Part shown: one piece after another, positions 1-6,205 of the stretch
Numbering within the stretch: position 1 is the first letter of the stretch
Layout of the letters: each line of letters begins with the position of its first letter
Assembly: GCA_031550325.1 (NCBI GenBank)
Contig: JAVBOR010000047.1
Location: 1 to 6,351, forward strand
Direction of reading: 5' to 3'
From: JAVBTT01 sp031550325
GTDB lineage: Bacteria; Bacillota; Clostridia; Oscillospirales; UBA929
DNA: 6,351 bases
Notes under the pieces: generated by a model
Told to the model about the DNA's origin: nothing
Seen by the model: only the letters and a program-made list of their open reading frames with translations
Databases searched by the model: none
Translations under genes and position numbers: made by a program

Positions 1-40
1 GAATGAGGCTTGACAGGCGAAAAAAATTAGAACCACAACT

Positions 41-162
41 CTTTCACGGATTCACTCCGGGAAAGTCACCCAATGCGCGTCTTCACAAAGACGCGTTCCT
101 GCTCCCGTTTGTAGACAAATCGAAGGTTTGTCTGCAGTCTCAGAACCTTTGGTTCTCTGACA
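41..162 (-). repeat. Modular hairpin repeat, copy A (downstream of the phosphodiesterase gene)
   Basis: The core, 41-141, is the reverse complement of 6229-6329 with one mismatch in 101 bases. It holds three hairpins. Hairpin M1 has arms 110-119 and 127-136 (TGTAGACAAA paired with TTTGTCTGCA, one T·G wobble on the plus strand). Hairpin M2 has arms 76-83 and 88-95 (CGCGTCTT/AAGACGCG, 8 perfect pairs, 4-base loop). Hairpin M3 spans about 41-69; its outer left arm is degenerate here, keeping only about 5 pairs. Next to the core, 143-162 matches the ogt-side palindrome at 2484-2503 in 19 of 20 bases. On the minus strand that palindrome begins exactly 5 bases after the pde stop codon. No transposase or target-site duplication is visible. 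I do not recognise a named repeat family. Confidence 0.9.
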
Positions 163-167
163 AAGCT

Positions 168-1370
168 TTACCGCAAAAGAGGAATCCTCAGTTTGCCGTC
201 CATATCCCATGGCTGAAGCCCCAGAAGGGTGGCGGCCAGCGGACACAGATCGACAATGCTGCCGCCGGTCAGCTTGAGATCCTCCGGGACATCGGGGCCG
301 GCTGCCAGATAAAAGGTTGTGTAATCGGGCTGGGCAAGGCTGTAGCCATGCTGGCCCTTGCAGGGCTTTCCAAACGAAACACCCGGTTTGGCCTCCAGTC
401 CGCACGCGTACTCGCTGTCAAACCCTCCTATGGCCATCTCCTGTCGCGTGAGCGGGCGGAGAACGCCCGAGCTCTCATCGGCAAGAAGGCGCTGGACAAG
501 CTCGGCAGCCTGCTGGGCGAGTTCGGCGTCCTGCAGGTCGCTCAGATGCAAAAACGCGCAGCCGCCAGCCTGGTGGAATCCGGCGCGGCCGCCGAACCCG
601 GCGGTATATTGATTGAGGTCGACCGTGCGCTCGACACGCAGGCAGCCATGGTCGCCCAACAGGATGATCTCGGTGCTGTCATAGGTCGCGGCGTCCTTAA
701 GCGCGGTGATCAGCTGGCCAAGCCTGACGTCATGGCGGTCAAGCGCGTCGGCAGCCTCGGCGCTGTACGGGCCGAAGCGGTGCTTGGCCGTGTCGACGTC
801 GGTCAGATGCAACAGTGTCAGGTCGGGTTTTTGAACGCGCAGCGCGCGGGCTGCCACGGCGGTGGCGAAATGATCGAGCGACGGTTGGCCGAGCGGGAAG
901 AGCTTGCGGCCAAAGCGCGCCAGTGCGCCGAGCTGAAAGCGTTTGCTGCCGCTTTGCAGCGAAACCGCGAGCTGGTTCATGCGCCTGCGCGCGCCGAAGA
1001 TTTCGGGCATGTTCCAGGTGATATCAGCGCCCGCTGTGACCGGCCAGAGCACCGAGCAGGTGGTCAGCCCTGCTGTTTTGGCCTCGTCAAACAGCGTGGT
1101 CACGCGGATATAGGAGCGATACCAGCGCCAGTCCGGGGCCGAAAGCTCGGGCTGATACAGGGTGTTCTCGATGACGCCGTGCCGACAGGGGTGTACCCCG
1201 GTTACGATGGAGGCGTGCGCGGGGTAGGTGTTGGAGAGAAAGACCGACTGCACGTCGGTGACAAGGGTGCCGCGGCGCAGGAGAGAAGAAAAGTTCGGCA
1301 TACGGCACAGCATCTCGATGTCCTTCGCGGAAACGGCGTCTAAGGAGACGATCAGCATTTTTCGAGACAT
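168..1370 (-). CDS. Alkaline-phosphatase-superfamily phosphodiesterase / nucleotide pyrophosphatase-like protein
   Basis: A 400-residue metal-dependent phosphohydrolase of the type I phosphodiesterase/NPP branch, predicted to hydrolyse phosphodiester or phosphomonoester bonds using two metal ions. The expected active-site set is present: D11 after an LIVSLD strand, nucleophile T48 in SNTYPAHASIVTG, D193 and H197 in TDVDTAKHRFGP, D240-H241 in LLGDHG, and H341 in KGQHGY. The length suits a compact bacterial member with only the catalytic domain. No signal peptide or membrane segment is seen, so it is probably cytoplasmic, unlike secreted NPPs. The ATG at 1370 is preceded by a G-rich Shine-Dalgarno (complement of 1376-1382) at normal spacing, and the gene has its own candidate promoter. 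It ends with CGG-TAA directly against repeat copy A. The substrate cannot be read from the sequence; nucleotide, phospholipid or phosphonate substrates are all possible. Confidence 0.9.
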   Translation of the reverse strand: MSRKMLIVSLDAVSAKDIEMLCRMPNFSSLLRRGTLVTDVQSVFLSNTYPAHASIVTGVHPCRHGVIENTLYQPELSAPDWRWYRSYIRVTTLFDEAKTAGLTTCSVLWPVTAGADITWNMPEIFGARRRMNQLAVSLQSGSKRFQLGALARFGRKLFPLGQPSLDHFATAVAARALRVQKPDLTLLHLTDVDTAKHRFGPYSAEAADALDRHDVRLGQLITALKDAATYDSTEIILLGDHGCLRVERTVDLNQYTAGFGGRAGFHQAGGCAFLHLSDLQDAELAQQAAELVQRLLADESSGVLRPLTRQEMAIGGFDSEYACGLEAKPGVSFGKPCKGQHGYSLAQPDYTTFYLAAGPDVPEDLKLTGGSIVDLCPLAATLLGLQPWDMDGKLRIPLLR

Positions 1371-1375
1371 GTCGG

Positions 1376-1382
1376 TTCCCCC
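1376..1382 (-). promoter_or_regulatory. Ribosome binding site of the phosphodiesterase gene
   Basis: On the minus strand the sequence is GGGGGAA followed by 5 bases and ATG, a run of G able to pair with the 3' end of 16S rRNA. It supports the start at 1370 rather than the internal Met at codon 5. Confidence 0.6.
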
Positions 1383-1394
1383 TTGTCGGTTGAT

Positions 1395-1427
1395 CCGGAC
1401 TTATCCCGTCCGGCAGGCGTTCCTGCC
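1395..1427 (-). other. Two overlapping hairpins in the phosphodiesterase leader
   Basis: Arms 1395-1400 and 1408-1413 (CCGGAC/GTCCGG, 6 pairs) and arms 1412-1417 and 1422-1427 (GGCAGG/CCTGCC, 6 pairs, 4-base loop) share bases 1412-1413. They could stack with slight fraying or compete. Both fall between the candidate promoter and the ribosome binding site, so they would lie in the 5' leader. No riboswitch class is recognised and no T-tract follows, so this is structure without an assigned function. Confidence 0.4.
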
Positions 1428-1431
1428 CAGC

Positions 1432-1460
1432 ATTTTAGCATAACTCGGCGGGGGATACAA
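1432..1460 (-). promoter_or_regulatory. Candidate sigma-A promoter of the phosphodiesterase gene
   Basis: Read on the minus strand: -35 TTGTAT (1460-1455), a 17-base spacer, then -10 TAAAAT (1437-1432) preceded by TGC, which is an extended -10 element. Transcription would begin near 1425, giving a leader of about 55 bases before the ATG at 1370. The promoter sits in the 147-base gap after the methyltransferase gene, suggesting that pde can be expressed independently. Confidence 0.65.
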
Positions 1461-1517
1461 CCGCGGGAAAAAGAAGACGCAAAAGAAAGCTGCCGTGCGG
1501 GGGCTGAAAAGCTCGGC

Positions 1518-2306
1518 TCACTCGCCCGGAGCCTGCCTTTGGCCGATCATCAGCAGCCAGCGCTGGTCAAACCGGATTTCCCCGTCTTTCAGGTACGGGG
1601 CAAACCCTGTTGGGCTTTTTCCGCGCATATCCTCCTGCATCAGGGCGGTTATTTCATCCCGGACGTCCCCTGGGGTGTCGGTCAGCGCAAGCCACGCCTC
1701 AAGCGACACCGCGATGGCGGTGGACTCCTGTCTTGTAACAGCGTATCCATGCCGCGCAAACAAGCGCATGAACTCCTGCTTGCTGAGGTTTTTCACATGC
1801 GAGGGGTCGCGCATGGTTTCAATCCTGTCCTCTGTTTCACGAAGCGCTTCGGCTGCGGCCTCCATATCGATCACGACAAGCTTTCCCTCCGGCTTCAGAA
1901 CGCGGGTCATCTCCCCAAAAGGCTTTTCGGCTCCGATAAAATGGTGAAACGCAAGCCTCGTCATGACGACATCGAAGGTTTGATCGGGAAACGGCATTTC
2001 CTCAACGAGCCCGTTGACAAACCGCATGTTGGCAAGCCCGCTATTGGCGGCCTCTGTTTCCCCGACGGCAAGCATGGCCGGGGTCGCGTCCAGGCAGACG
2101 ACGGACCGAACAAACGGGGCGGCTGACCGCCCGCAGGCGCAGGTGCCCGCGGCTGCCTCCAGCACTACGTCGCCGGGACGCAGTTCCATGCAGCGCACGG
2201 TATGCTCAAGGTATTCTTTTTTGGAAAAGTTCAAACAGCCGCTTTCAAAATTCTTTGCCTGAACGGTAAAGGAAGAACGGATATTGTCAAGATGATCCTG
2301 TTTCAT
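1518..2306 (-). CDS. Class I SAM-dependent methyltransferase (UbiE/MenG-like fold)
   Basis: A 262-residue Rossmann-fold methyltransferase of the Methyltransf_11/25 type. Motif I is VVLEAAAGTCACG (residues 47-59), with strand-2 acidic residue D73 in VVCLDATPAML. The motif II/III region is FDVVMTRLAFHHF (111-123), followed by MTRVLKPEGKLVVIDM (133-148), the usual 'VLKPGG' post-motif. The family covers quinone, small-molecule, lipid and protein methylation; the substrate is not evident. The longer frame opens at 2366, but that ATG has no ribosome binding site and lies beside the repeat, whereas the ATG at 2306 follows a strong GGGAGGT, so 2306 is chosen. It lies 202 bases downstream of ogt, with repeat copy B between them, and 147 bases upstream of pde. 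A role in alkylation repair cannot be inferred from position alone. Confidence 0.9.
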   Translation of the reverse strand: MKQDHLDNIRSSFTVQAKNFESGCLNFSKKEYLEHTVRCMELRPGDVVLEAAAGTCACGRSAAPFVRSVVCLDATPAMLAVGETEAANSGLANMRFVNGLVEEMPFPDQTFDVVMTRLAFHHFIGAEKPFGEMTRVLKPEGKLVVIDMEAAAEALRETEDRIETMRDPSHVKNLSKQEFMRLFARHGYAVTRQESTAIAVSLEAWLALTDTPGDVRDEITALMQEDMRGKSPTGFAPYLKDGEIRFDQRWLLMIGQRQAPGE

Positions 2307-2310
2307 ATAT

Positions 2311-2317
2311 ACCTCCC
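2311..2317 (-). promoter_or_regulatory. Ribosome binding site deciding the methyltransferase start
   Basis: GGGAGGT on the minus strand, 4 bases before the ATG at 2306. The in-frame ATG at 2366 has no such sequence, so the 20 extra N-terminal residues of the longer frame are probably not translated. Confidence 0.8.
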
Positions 2318-2399
2318 GATATGTGTCAAAAAAGCTCCTCGCGCTTTCGTCCTTTTCGCTTTTCATGTCGAGCCTGACGGCGCAGCCGGCAGGTTAGCC

Positions 2400-2503
2400 T
2401 GTAGACAAACCTTCGATTTGTCTACAAACGGGAGCAGGAACGCGTCTTCGCAAGGACGCGAGCCAAACTCCCGCTTTGTCAAAGAACCTTTGGTTCTTTG
2501 ACA
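2400..2503 (+). repeat. Modular hairpin repeat, copy B (between ogt and the methyltransferase gene)
   Basis: Bases 2400-2448 are identical to 6234-6282 (49 of 49). Hairpin M1 has arms 2400-2409 and 2417-2426 (TGTAGACAAA/TTTGTCTACA, 10 perfect pairs, 7-base loop CCTTCGA). Hairpin M2 has arms 2441-2448 and 2453-2460, 8 pairs with one G·T; its loop is CGCA where the other copies have TGTG. An outer clamp, CGGGAG (2429-2434) with CTCCCG (2468-2473), encloses M2 and is unique to this copy. After M2 the sequence departs from copies A and C: module M3 is missing and a palindrome (2477-2503) stands in its place. Relative to ogt, the M1-M2 core is reversed compared with its orientation after pde and hisS. 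Confidence 0.9.
2477..2503 (-). repeat. 12-bp palindrome with triloop just after the ogt stop codon
   Basis: Arms 2477-2488 (TGTCAAAGAACC) and 2492-2503 (GGTTCTTTGACA) pair perfectly around TTT. On the minus strand it begins 5 bases after the ogt stop. The same module lies 5 bases after the pde stop (143-162, 19 of 20 matching). No T-tract follows it on the minus strand, so it is not a textbook intrinsic terminator, though it could protect a 3' end or help in termination. Confidence 0.8.
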
Positions 2504-2508
2504 GTCTG

Positions 2509-3054
2509 CTAAAGGGCCGTGCCTTTTTGAGGCGCAAACATCCCCGAAAGGTCGGCTCCCTCCAGCTCGAGCAGCTTTATCTTCATCCCGATGCCGCCCG
2601 CGTAGCCCGTCAGGCTTCCTCCGGCGCCCACAACCCGGTGGCAGGGGATGATGACGGAGATCGGGTTGTGTCCGACGGCCCCGCCCACCGCCTGGCTTGA
2701 CATGCTCGCAAGGTTCAGCCGTTCGGCCATTTTTTTCGCGATGCCGCCATAGGTCATCACTTCGCCGTAGGGTATTTCGCGCAAGATGCTCCATACCTCT
2801 TGCCGGAACTCACCGCCGATGGGACTGAGCGGCAGCTCGGCAATGCCGGGCTTTTTCCGGGAAAAATATCTGTCCAGCCACCGTTTCACCGTGTCGAAAA
2901 GCGGGATATCGCTCTTTTCCGTCATTGCCCCAGCGATGGGCTGCCCATGGTACTTCTGGCCCTGTGTCCACAGGCCGACAAGGCTTTTGCCGTCCTCGCC
3001 GCACGCAAGTGTGATGGCGCCGACGGGGGACGGGACGACCGAACTATAATACAT
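2509..3054 (-). CDS. ogt: Methylated-DNA--protein-cysteine S-methyltransferase (O6-alkylguanine-DNA alkyltransferase)
   Basis: A 181-residue suicide repair protein that moves alkyl groups from O6-alkylguanine (and less well O4-alkylthymine) in DNA to its own cysteine. The catalytic signature IIPCHRVVG is present, with acceptor C138. Upstream is the DNA-binding helix-turn-helix region FRQEVWSILREIPYGEVMTYGGIA (about residues 83-106), with the usual GxVxTYGxIA pattern. The region SSQAVGGAVGHNP (119-131) contains the expected Asn before the active site, and GYAGGIGMKIKLLELE (150-165) is the typical C-terminal part. Length is normal for Ogt/AGT. The ATG at 3054 has a strong GGGAGGAA at 3061-3068 and overlaps the end of the preceding ada-alkA gene by 11 bases, so the two are almost certainly one operon with possible translational coupling. 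It supplies the activity that E. coli Ada carries in its C-terminal half. Confidence 0.96.
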   Translation of the reverse strand: MYYSSVVPSPVGAITLACGEDGKSLVGLWTQGQKYHGQPIAGAMTEKSDIPLFDTVKRWLDRYFSRKKPGIAELPLSPIGGEFRQEVWSILREIPYGEVMTYGGIAKKMAERLNLASMSSQAVGGAVGHNPISVIIPCHRVVGAGGSLTGYAGGIGMKIKLLELEGADLSGMFAPQKGTAL

Positions 3055-4558
3055 TTGCGCTTCCTCCCTGCAGTGAGTTCCAAAGATGGACGGTTGCGTA
3101 ACTGCGCCATGGACGCCAAGCCTCGGCCAGCTTCAAAAGCTCCTTCGGCGTGTATCCCGGAAGCGCCTTTTTGACGCCCGCGTCCGTTTCCAGAAAAGCG
3201 TCCGGCCATTCCATCGCCCGCATGGCGATGTACTGCGCCGTCCAGCTTCCGATGCCGCGGATTGCCATCAGCTTTTGGATCTCGTCTTCGGGCCGGACCG
3301 TCAGGTCGAGCCTGAACTCGCCCTGACGCAGGGATCGCGCCAGAGCGTCGATCGTCCTTGACCGCGCGGCAATCACGCCGAGCGGCCCAAGCCGGTTTTC
3401 CAAAGGGTCCTCCGGAGAGAGCAGTTCGTCGGGCGTGGGAAAAGCATGGGTCAGCTCGGGGATCCCCGTCTGAACGGGCGTGCCAAACGTCAGGGCAATC
3501 CTGGCGGCCAGCGTGCTTGCCGCCTTGACGGTGATCTGTTGCCCCAGAACGGCCCGCACCGCCATCTCAAAGGCGTCGAAGCATCCCGGAAGGCGGGTGC
3601 CCCGAACGCAAAGGCCGGGGCGGATGTCGTTCATAACCCTCAGCGTCTCATAAACGGCGTCGGGATCGCAGCAGAGGTCAAACAGATGCCGAACCCGCGC
3701 AAGAACCTGCGACAGAACGGGCAGAAGGGTTTCGCTGACCGTGACGGTCAGGGCGCAGCTTTGCTGCCTGTGGCCGACGCGCACCCAGCCGTAGACATGT
3801 CCGCCCTGCGCCGTCATATGAACGGTTCGCATGTACTCGCCGTTTTTCACAGCATCGACCCCGTTGATCGTGCGTCCGGCCAGAAACCCCAGCATTTCCT
3901 GCCAGGGATAGGGCGGGCGGTACCCCAGCGCCAGGGTCACGGCGCTCGTGTGCGCCCTTTCCTGCGGCATTTTTTTGCGCAAGGCGGTGGGCGCGAGACG
4001 ATAGTGCTTTTTGAAAAGGTCGTTGAAGCGGCGCAGGCTGCCGAAGCCCGCGGCCATGGCCACGCCGAGAACCGAAAGATCGGTTTCCGTCAGCAGGTTT
4101 TTGGCGAGCAGAAGCCGGCATGTCTGCAGATATTGAACCGGCGTAACGTGGTACTTGGCCGCAAAAACACGCCGCAAATGCCGGTCGGTGCAGCCAAGCC
4201 GTCCGGCGAGCTCAGAAAGGTTTTCCCCGCCGCCGCAGTTTTCCTGGAGCATCCTCGCTGCCCTGTAAACAAGGTTGTCGGTGGCGTCGGTGACCGAGGT
4301 TCCGGGGGCGAGCTCCGGCCTGCACAAAAGGCACGGGCGGAACCCCGCCTGCTCAGCCCGGGCAGCCGTATCAAAAAAGCTGCACTTTTCGGGCTTAGGC
4401 TGCCTTGCCCTGCAAACCGGGCGGCAGTAAATGCCCGTGGACGATATCCCGACGAAGAAGCGCCCGTCAAAACGAGCGTCCTTTGCCTTAAACGCGGCAT
4501 ACAAGCCGCTTATGTTTTCCGTCAAATCTTTCGCCTCCCCGCCGGATTCCGCCTTCAT
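3044..4558 (-). CDS. alkA: Ada-type methylphosphotriester/AraC regulator fused to AlkA-type 3-methyladenine DNA glycosylase
   Basis: A 504-residue multidomain alkylation-repair protein. Residues about 14-86 form an Ada zinc-binding domain: C45 and C49 in GIYCRPVCRAR, C76 and C79 in AGFRPCLLCRP. C45 aligns with E. coli Ada C38, which accepts methyl from DNA methylphosphotriesters. Residues about 95-198 are an AraC-type double helix-turn-helix (LSELAGRLGCTDRHLRRVF, then VAMAAGFGSLRRFNDLFKKHY). Residues about 205-320 match the AlkA N-terminal domain (YRPPYPWQEMLGFLAGR). Residues about 325-500 are the HhH-GPD glycosylase, with hairpin IRGIGSWTAQYIAMRAM and catalytic aspartate D459 in FLETDAGVKK. 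It should sense methylation, activate transcription and excise 3-methyladenine. Such fusions are known in other bacteria. The ATG at 4558 is the only reasonable start, as the zinc domain begins soon after; its ribosome binding site is weak and distant. Probably autoregulated (inference from the family). Confidence 0.95.
   Translation of the reverse strand: MKAESGGEAKDLTENISGLYAAFKAKDARFDGRFFVGISSTGIYCRPVCRARQPKPEKCSFFDTAARAEQAGFRPCLLCRPELAPGTSVTDATDNLVYRAARMLQENCGGGENLSELAGRLGCTDRHLRRVFAAKYHVTPVQYLQTCRLLLAKNLLTETDLSVLGVAMAAGFGSLRRFNDLFKKHYRLAPTALRKKMPQERAHTSAVTLALGYRPPYPWQEMLGFLAGRTINGVDAVKNGEYMRTVHMTAQGGHVYGWVRVGHRQQSCALTVTVSETLLPVLSQVLARVRHLFDLCCDPDAVYETLRVMNDIRPGLCVRGTRLPGCFDAFEMAVRAVLGQQITVKAASTLAARIALTFGTPVQTGIPELTHAFPTPDELLSPEDPLENRLGPLGVIAARSRTIDALARSLRQGEFRLDLTVRPEDEIQKLMAIRGIGSWTAQYIAMRAMEWPDAFLETDAGVKKALPGYTPKELLKLAEAWRPWRSYATVHLWNSLQGGSANVL
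3061..3068 (-). promoter_or_regulatory. Ribosome binding site of ogt inside the end of ada-alkA
   Basis: GGGAGGAA on the minus strand, 6 bases before the ogt ATG. It lies within the last codons of the upstream gene, so ribosomes finishing ada-alkA pass over it, an arrangement favouring coupled translation. Confidence 0.8.
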
Positions 4559-4571
4559 TATATCACGTTTT

Positions 4572-4597
4572 CTCCGAAAGTCCGGCTATTTTCGGAC
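4572..4597 (-). promoter_or_regulatory. Weak ribosome binding site of ada-alkA within two competing hairpins
   Basis: On the minus strand the only Shine-Dalgarno-like sequence is GGAG (4575-4572), 13 bases before the ATG, longer than usual. Its GGA lies in the 3' arm of a 7-pair stem (4596-4590 TCCGAAA with 4579-4573 TTTCGGA, 10-base loop). A second, exclusive stem (4597-4593 GTCCG with 4584-4580 CGGAC, 8-base loop) would leave the GGAG free. No clear sigma-A promoter for ada-alkA was found in the divergent gap. Confidence 0.4.
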
Positions 4598-4685
4598 ATG
4601 GTTTTTTTCTGCGGCAGAAAAGCCGGGCGGCGTGCGCGCGTTGAGGCCCTAAAGCACGGAGAATGCCCTTTTAAGCCGGGGTTTG

Positions 4686-4714
4686 TTGACTTCTGTTTTG
4701 CCGAGTGGTAAACT
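4686..4714 (+). promoter_or_regulatory. Sigma-A promoter of hisS
   Basis: -35 TTGACT at 4686-4691, exactly 17 bases, then -10 TAAACT at 4709-4714. Transcription would begin near 4721, giving a leader of about 108 bases before the hisS ATG. This is the best promoter in the window. Confidence 0.75.
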
Positions 4715-4734
4715 GTTTCACAAATAAAGCCAAA

Positions 4735-4800
4735 CCGGAAGCGGAAAAGCGATCGGCATTTTTGCCCTTTTCGTTTGGGCAGGGCCTCGTCCGCTTTTGG
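4735..4800 (+). other. Long-range stem in the hisS 5' leader
   Basis: Bases 4735-4745 (CCGGAAGCGGA) pair with 4790-4800 (TCCGCTTTTGG) over 11 positions, counting two G·U pairs. The 44-base interior can hold two small hairpins: GGCA/TGCC near 4755-4765 and GCCC/GGGC near 4764-4780. The conserved T-box sequence expected upstream of many Firmicute aminoacyl-tRNA synthetase genes is not seen, and there is no terminator T-tract. The structure ends about 19 bases before the ribosome binding site. Confidence 0.4.
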
Positions 4801-4818
4801 GAATGTTTGCATGGTGAT

Positions 4819-4825
4819 GGAGGAG
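4819..4825 (+). promoter_or_regulatory. Ribosome binding site deciding the hisS start
   Basis: GGAGGAG ending 3 bases before ATG 4829 (5 bases from the GGAGG core). It overlaps the alternative in-frame ATG at 4817, which makes that start unlikely. Confidence 0.8.
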
Positions 4826-4828
4826 AAC

Positions 4829-6187
4829 ATGGATAACGCAAGGGTAAAGGCCCGGACTTTGTCGGGATTTATGGAATTGATGCCGCAGGATCAGCTTTTG
4901 TTTAATAAAATTGCTTCGACGCTTGAGGAGCATTACCGCCTTTGCGGTTTTTTGCCGCTGGATACCCCGATTTTGGAAAACTCCGATGTGCTTTTGGCCA
5001 AGGCAGGCGGGGAGACCGAGAAGCAGATCTACCGGTTTACCAAGGGCGATTCCGACCTGACGATGCGGTTTGACTTGACCGTTCCGCTGGCCAAGTATGT
5101 GGCGCTTCACTACAACGACCTTGTTTTCCCGTTTAAGCGGTACCAGATCGGCAAGGTGTACCGGGGAGAGAGGTCGCAGAGAGGCCGGTTCAGGGAGTTT
5201 TATCAGGCCGACATCGACATTATCGGGGACGGCGAGCTGGCGATTACCAATGACGCCGAGATTCCGAGCATTATTTATGGCGTTTTCAGCGCCCTAGGGC
5301 TGACTGATTTTACCATTCGCATCAACAACAGAAAGATCCTTTTCGGCCTTTTTTTGATGCTGTCCATCGAGGAATACGCCGAAGAGGCCATGAGGATCGT
5401 GGATAAAATCGAGAAGATCGGCAGGGACAAGGCGGCCGGCGAGCTCAGGGATATGGGCATCGCCGCCGAGAAGGTTGAGCTGCTTCTACAGTTTATCGCC
5501 ATCAGCGGGTCGAGCGAAGAGATGCTGAGCCAGCTGAGAGCTTTTTCCCGGGGGGAGGAGCTGTTTGAGCGCGGCATCCACGAGCTGGAGTGCGTCGTGA
5601 AAGCAGTTTCCATGTTCGGCGTGCCGGAGGAGAGCTACAAGATCGACCTCTCCATCGCGAGAGGGCTGGATTACTACACGGGCACGGTTTACGAGACCTC
5701 CTTCGACAAACACCCCGAAATAGGCAGCATCTGTTCGGGCGGGCGGTACGACAACCTTGCGGGCCATTACACCGACAAAAAGCTTCCGGGCGTCGGCGTT
5801 TCCATCGGGCTGACAAGGCTGTTTTTTATTCTCAACGAAATGAACTATCTGAATCGGCAGGTGAGCACGCCGGTGGACGTCCTCGTTTTGCCAATGACGG
5901 AAAGCTATGAGGAGGCGATCGCCTTCGCCTCGCTCCTGCGCACAAATCATCTAAACGCGCAAATCTACTTTGAGGACAAAAAGTTCAAAAACAAAATGAG
6001 CTACGCCAACAGGATTAATGTTCCCTTTGTCGCGTTTATCGGAGAGGATGAAATAAAGCAGAGAACCGTATCCTTAAAAAACTTTATAAGCGGGGTGCAG
6101 GTTACCGTCAGCCGGGAAGAGGCCCTTTCTGTCATCAGGGGCTCCCTTGAGGAGATCGGCGACACCAAGATCATCAACTGTACGTAG
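4829..6187 (+). CDS. hisS: Histidine--tRNA ligase
   Basis: A 452-residue class II aminoacyl-tRNA synthetase that charges tRNA-His with histidine using ATP in the cytoplasm. Features in order: N-terminal catalytic domain with motif 1 region GFLPLDTPILENSD (40-53); substrate loop MRFDLTVPLAKYVA (79-92); motif 2 YRGERSQRGRFREFYQADIDIIG (111-133) with conserved R112, E114 and R120; the histidine-specific HisA motif ARGLDYYTGTVYE (277-289); motif 3 GVGVSIGLTRL (321-331); and a C-terminal anticodon-binding domain (about 349-438). Length is normal and nothing essential is missing. The start at 4829 is chosen because GGAGGAG (4819-4825) lies just upstream; earlier in-frame ATGs at 4775, 4811 and 4817 either lack such a site or overlap it. 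It is divergent from the repair genes. A paralogue such as HisZ is unlikely because both HisA and motif 2 are intact. Confidence 0.96.
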   Translation: MDNARVKARTLSGFMELMPQDQLLFNKIASTLEEHYRLCGFLPLDTPILENSDVLLAKAGGETEKQIYRFTKGDSDLTMRFDLTVPLAKYVALHYNDLVFPFKRYQIGKVYRGERSQRGRFREFYQADIDIIGDGELAITNDAEIPSIIYGVFSALGLTDFTIRINNRKILFGLFLMLSIEEYAEEAMRIVDKIEKIGRDKAAGELRDMGIAAEKVELLLQFIAISGSSEEMLSQLRAFSRGEELFERGIHELECVVKAVSMFGVPEESYKIDLSIARGLDYYTGTVYETSFDKHPEIGSICSGGRYDNLAGHYTDKKLPGVGVSIGLTRLFFILNEMNYLNRQVSTPVDVLVLPMTESYEEAIAFASLLRTNHLNAQIYFEDKKFKNKMSYANRINVPFVAFIGEDEIKQRTVSLKNFISGVQVTVSREEALSVIRGSLEEIGDTKIINCT

Positions 6188-6205
6188 ACAGCCTGTAGGG
6201 CAGGA

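Noticed and set aside
21..29. Intrinsic terminator for pde using the T-run on the minus strand at 21-28
   Set aside because: The T-run is separated from the nearest stem by more than 12 bases, and the M3 stem is degenerate in this copy.
3..1343. A 446-residue open frame on the plus strand
   Set aside because: It lies antisense to the phosphodiesterase gene, whose full active-site set is intact. The plus-strand translation has no recognisable motif and begins in the repeat.
1461..1517. Terminator after the methyltransferase gene (T-rich minus-strand stretch)
   Set aside because: Only a 4-pair GCCG/CGGC stem could be found, with interrupted T-tracts.
2320..2345. TTGACA (minus strand) just upstream of the methyltransferase ribosome binding site as a -35 element, or an AAAGC/GCTTT hairpin with T-run as a terminator
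   Set aside because: A -10 element at the correct distance would fall on the start codon. The hairpin has only about 5 pairs and is too weak to call.
2307..2366. Extended N-terminus for the methyltransferase from the ATG at 2366
   Set aside because: No ribosome binding site at 2366, while GGGAGGT lies immediately before the ATG at 2306.
3446..4711. A 421-residue open frame on the plus strand opposite ada-alkA
   Set aside because: A shadow of a GC-rich gene; the minus-strand frame has four convincing domains, and this one has none and runs into the hisS promoter.
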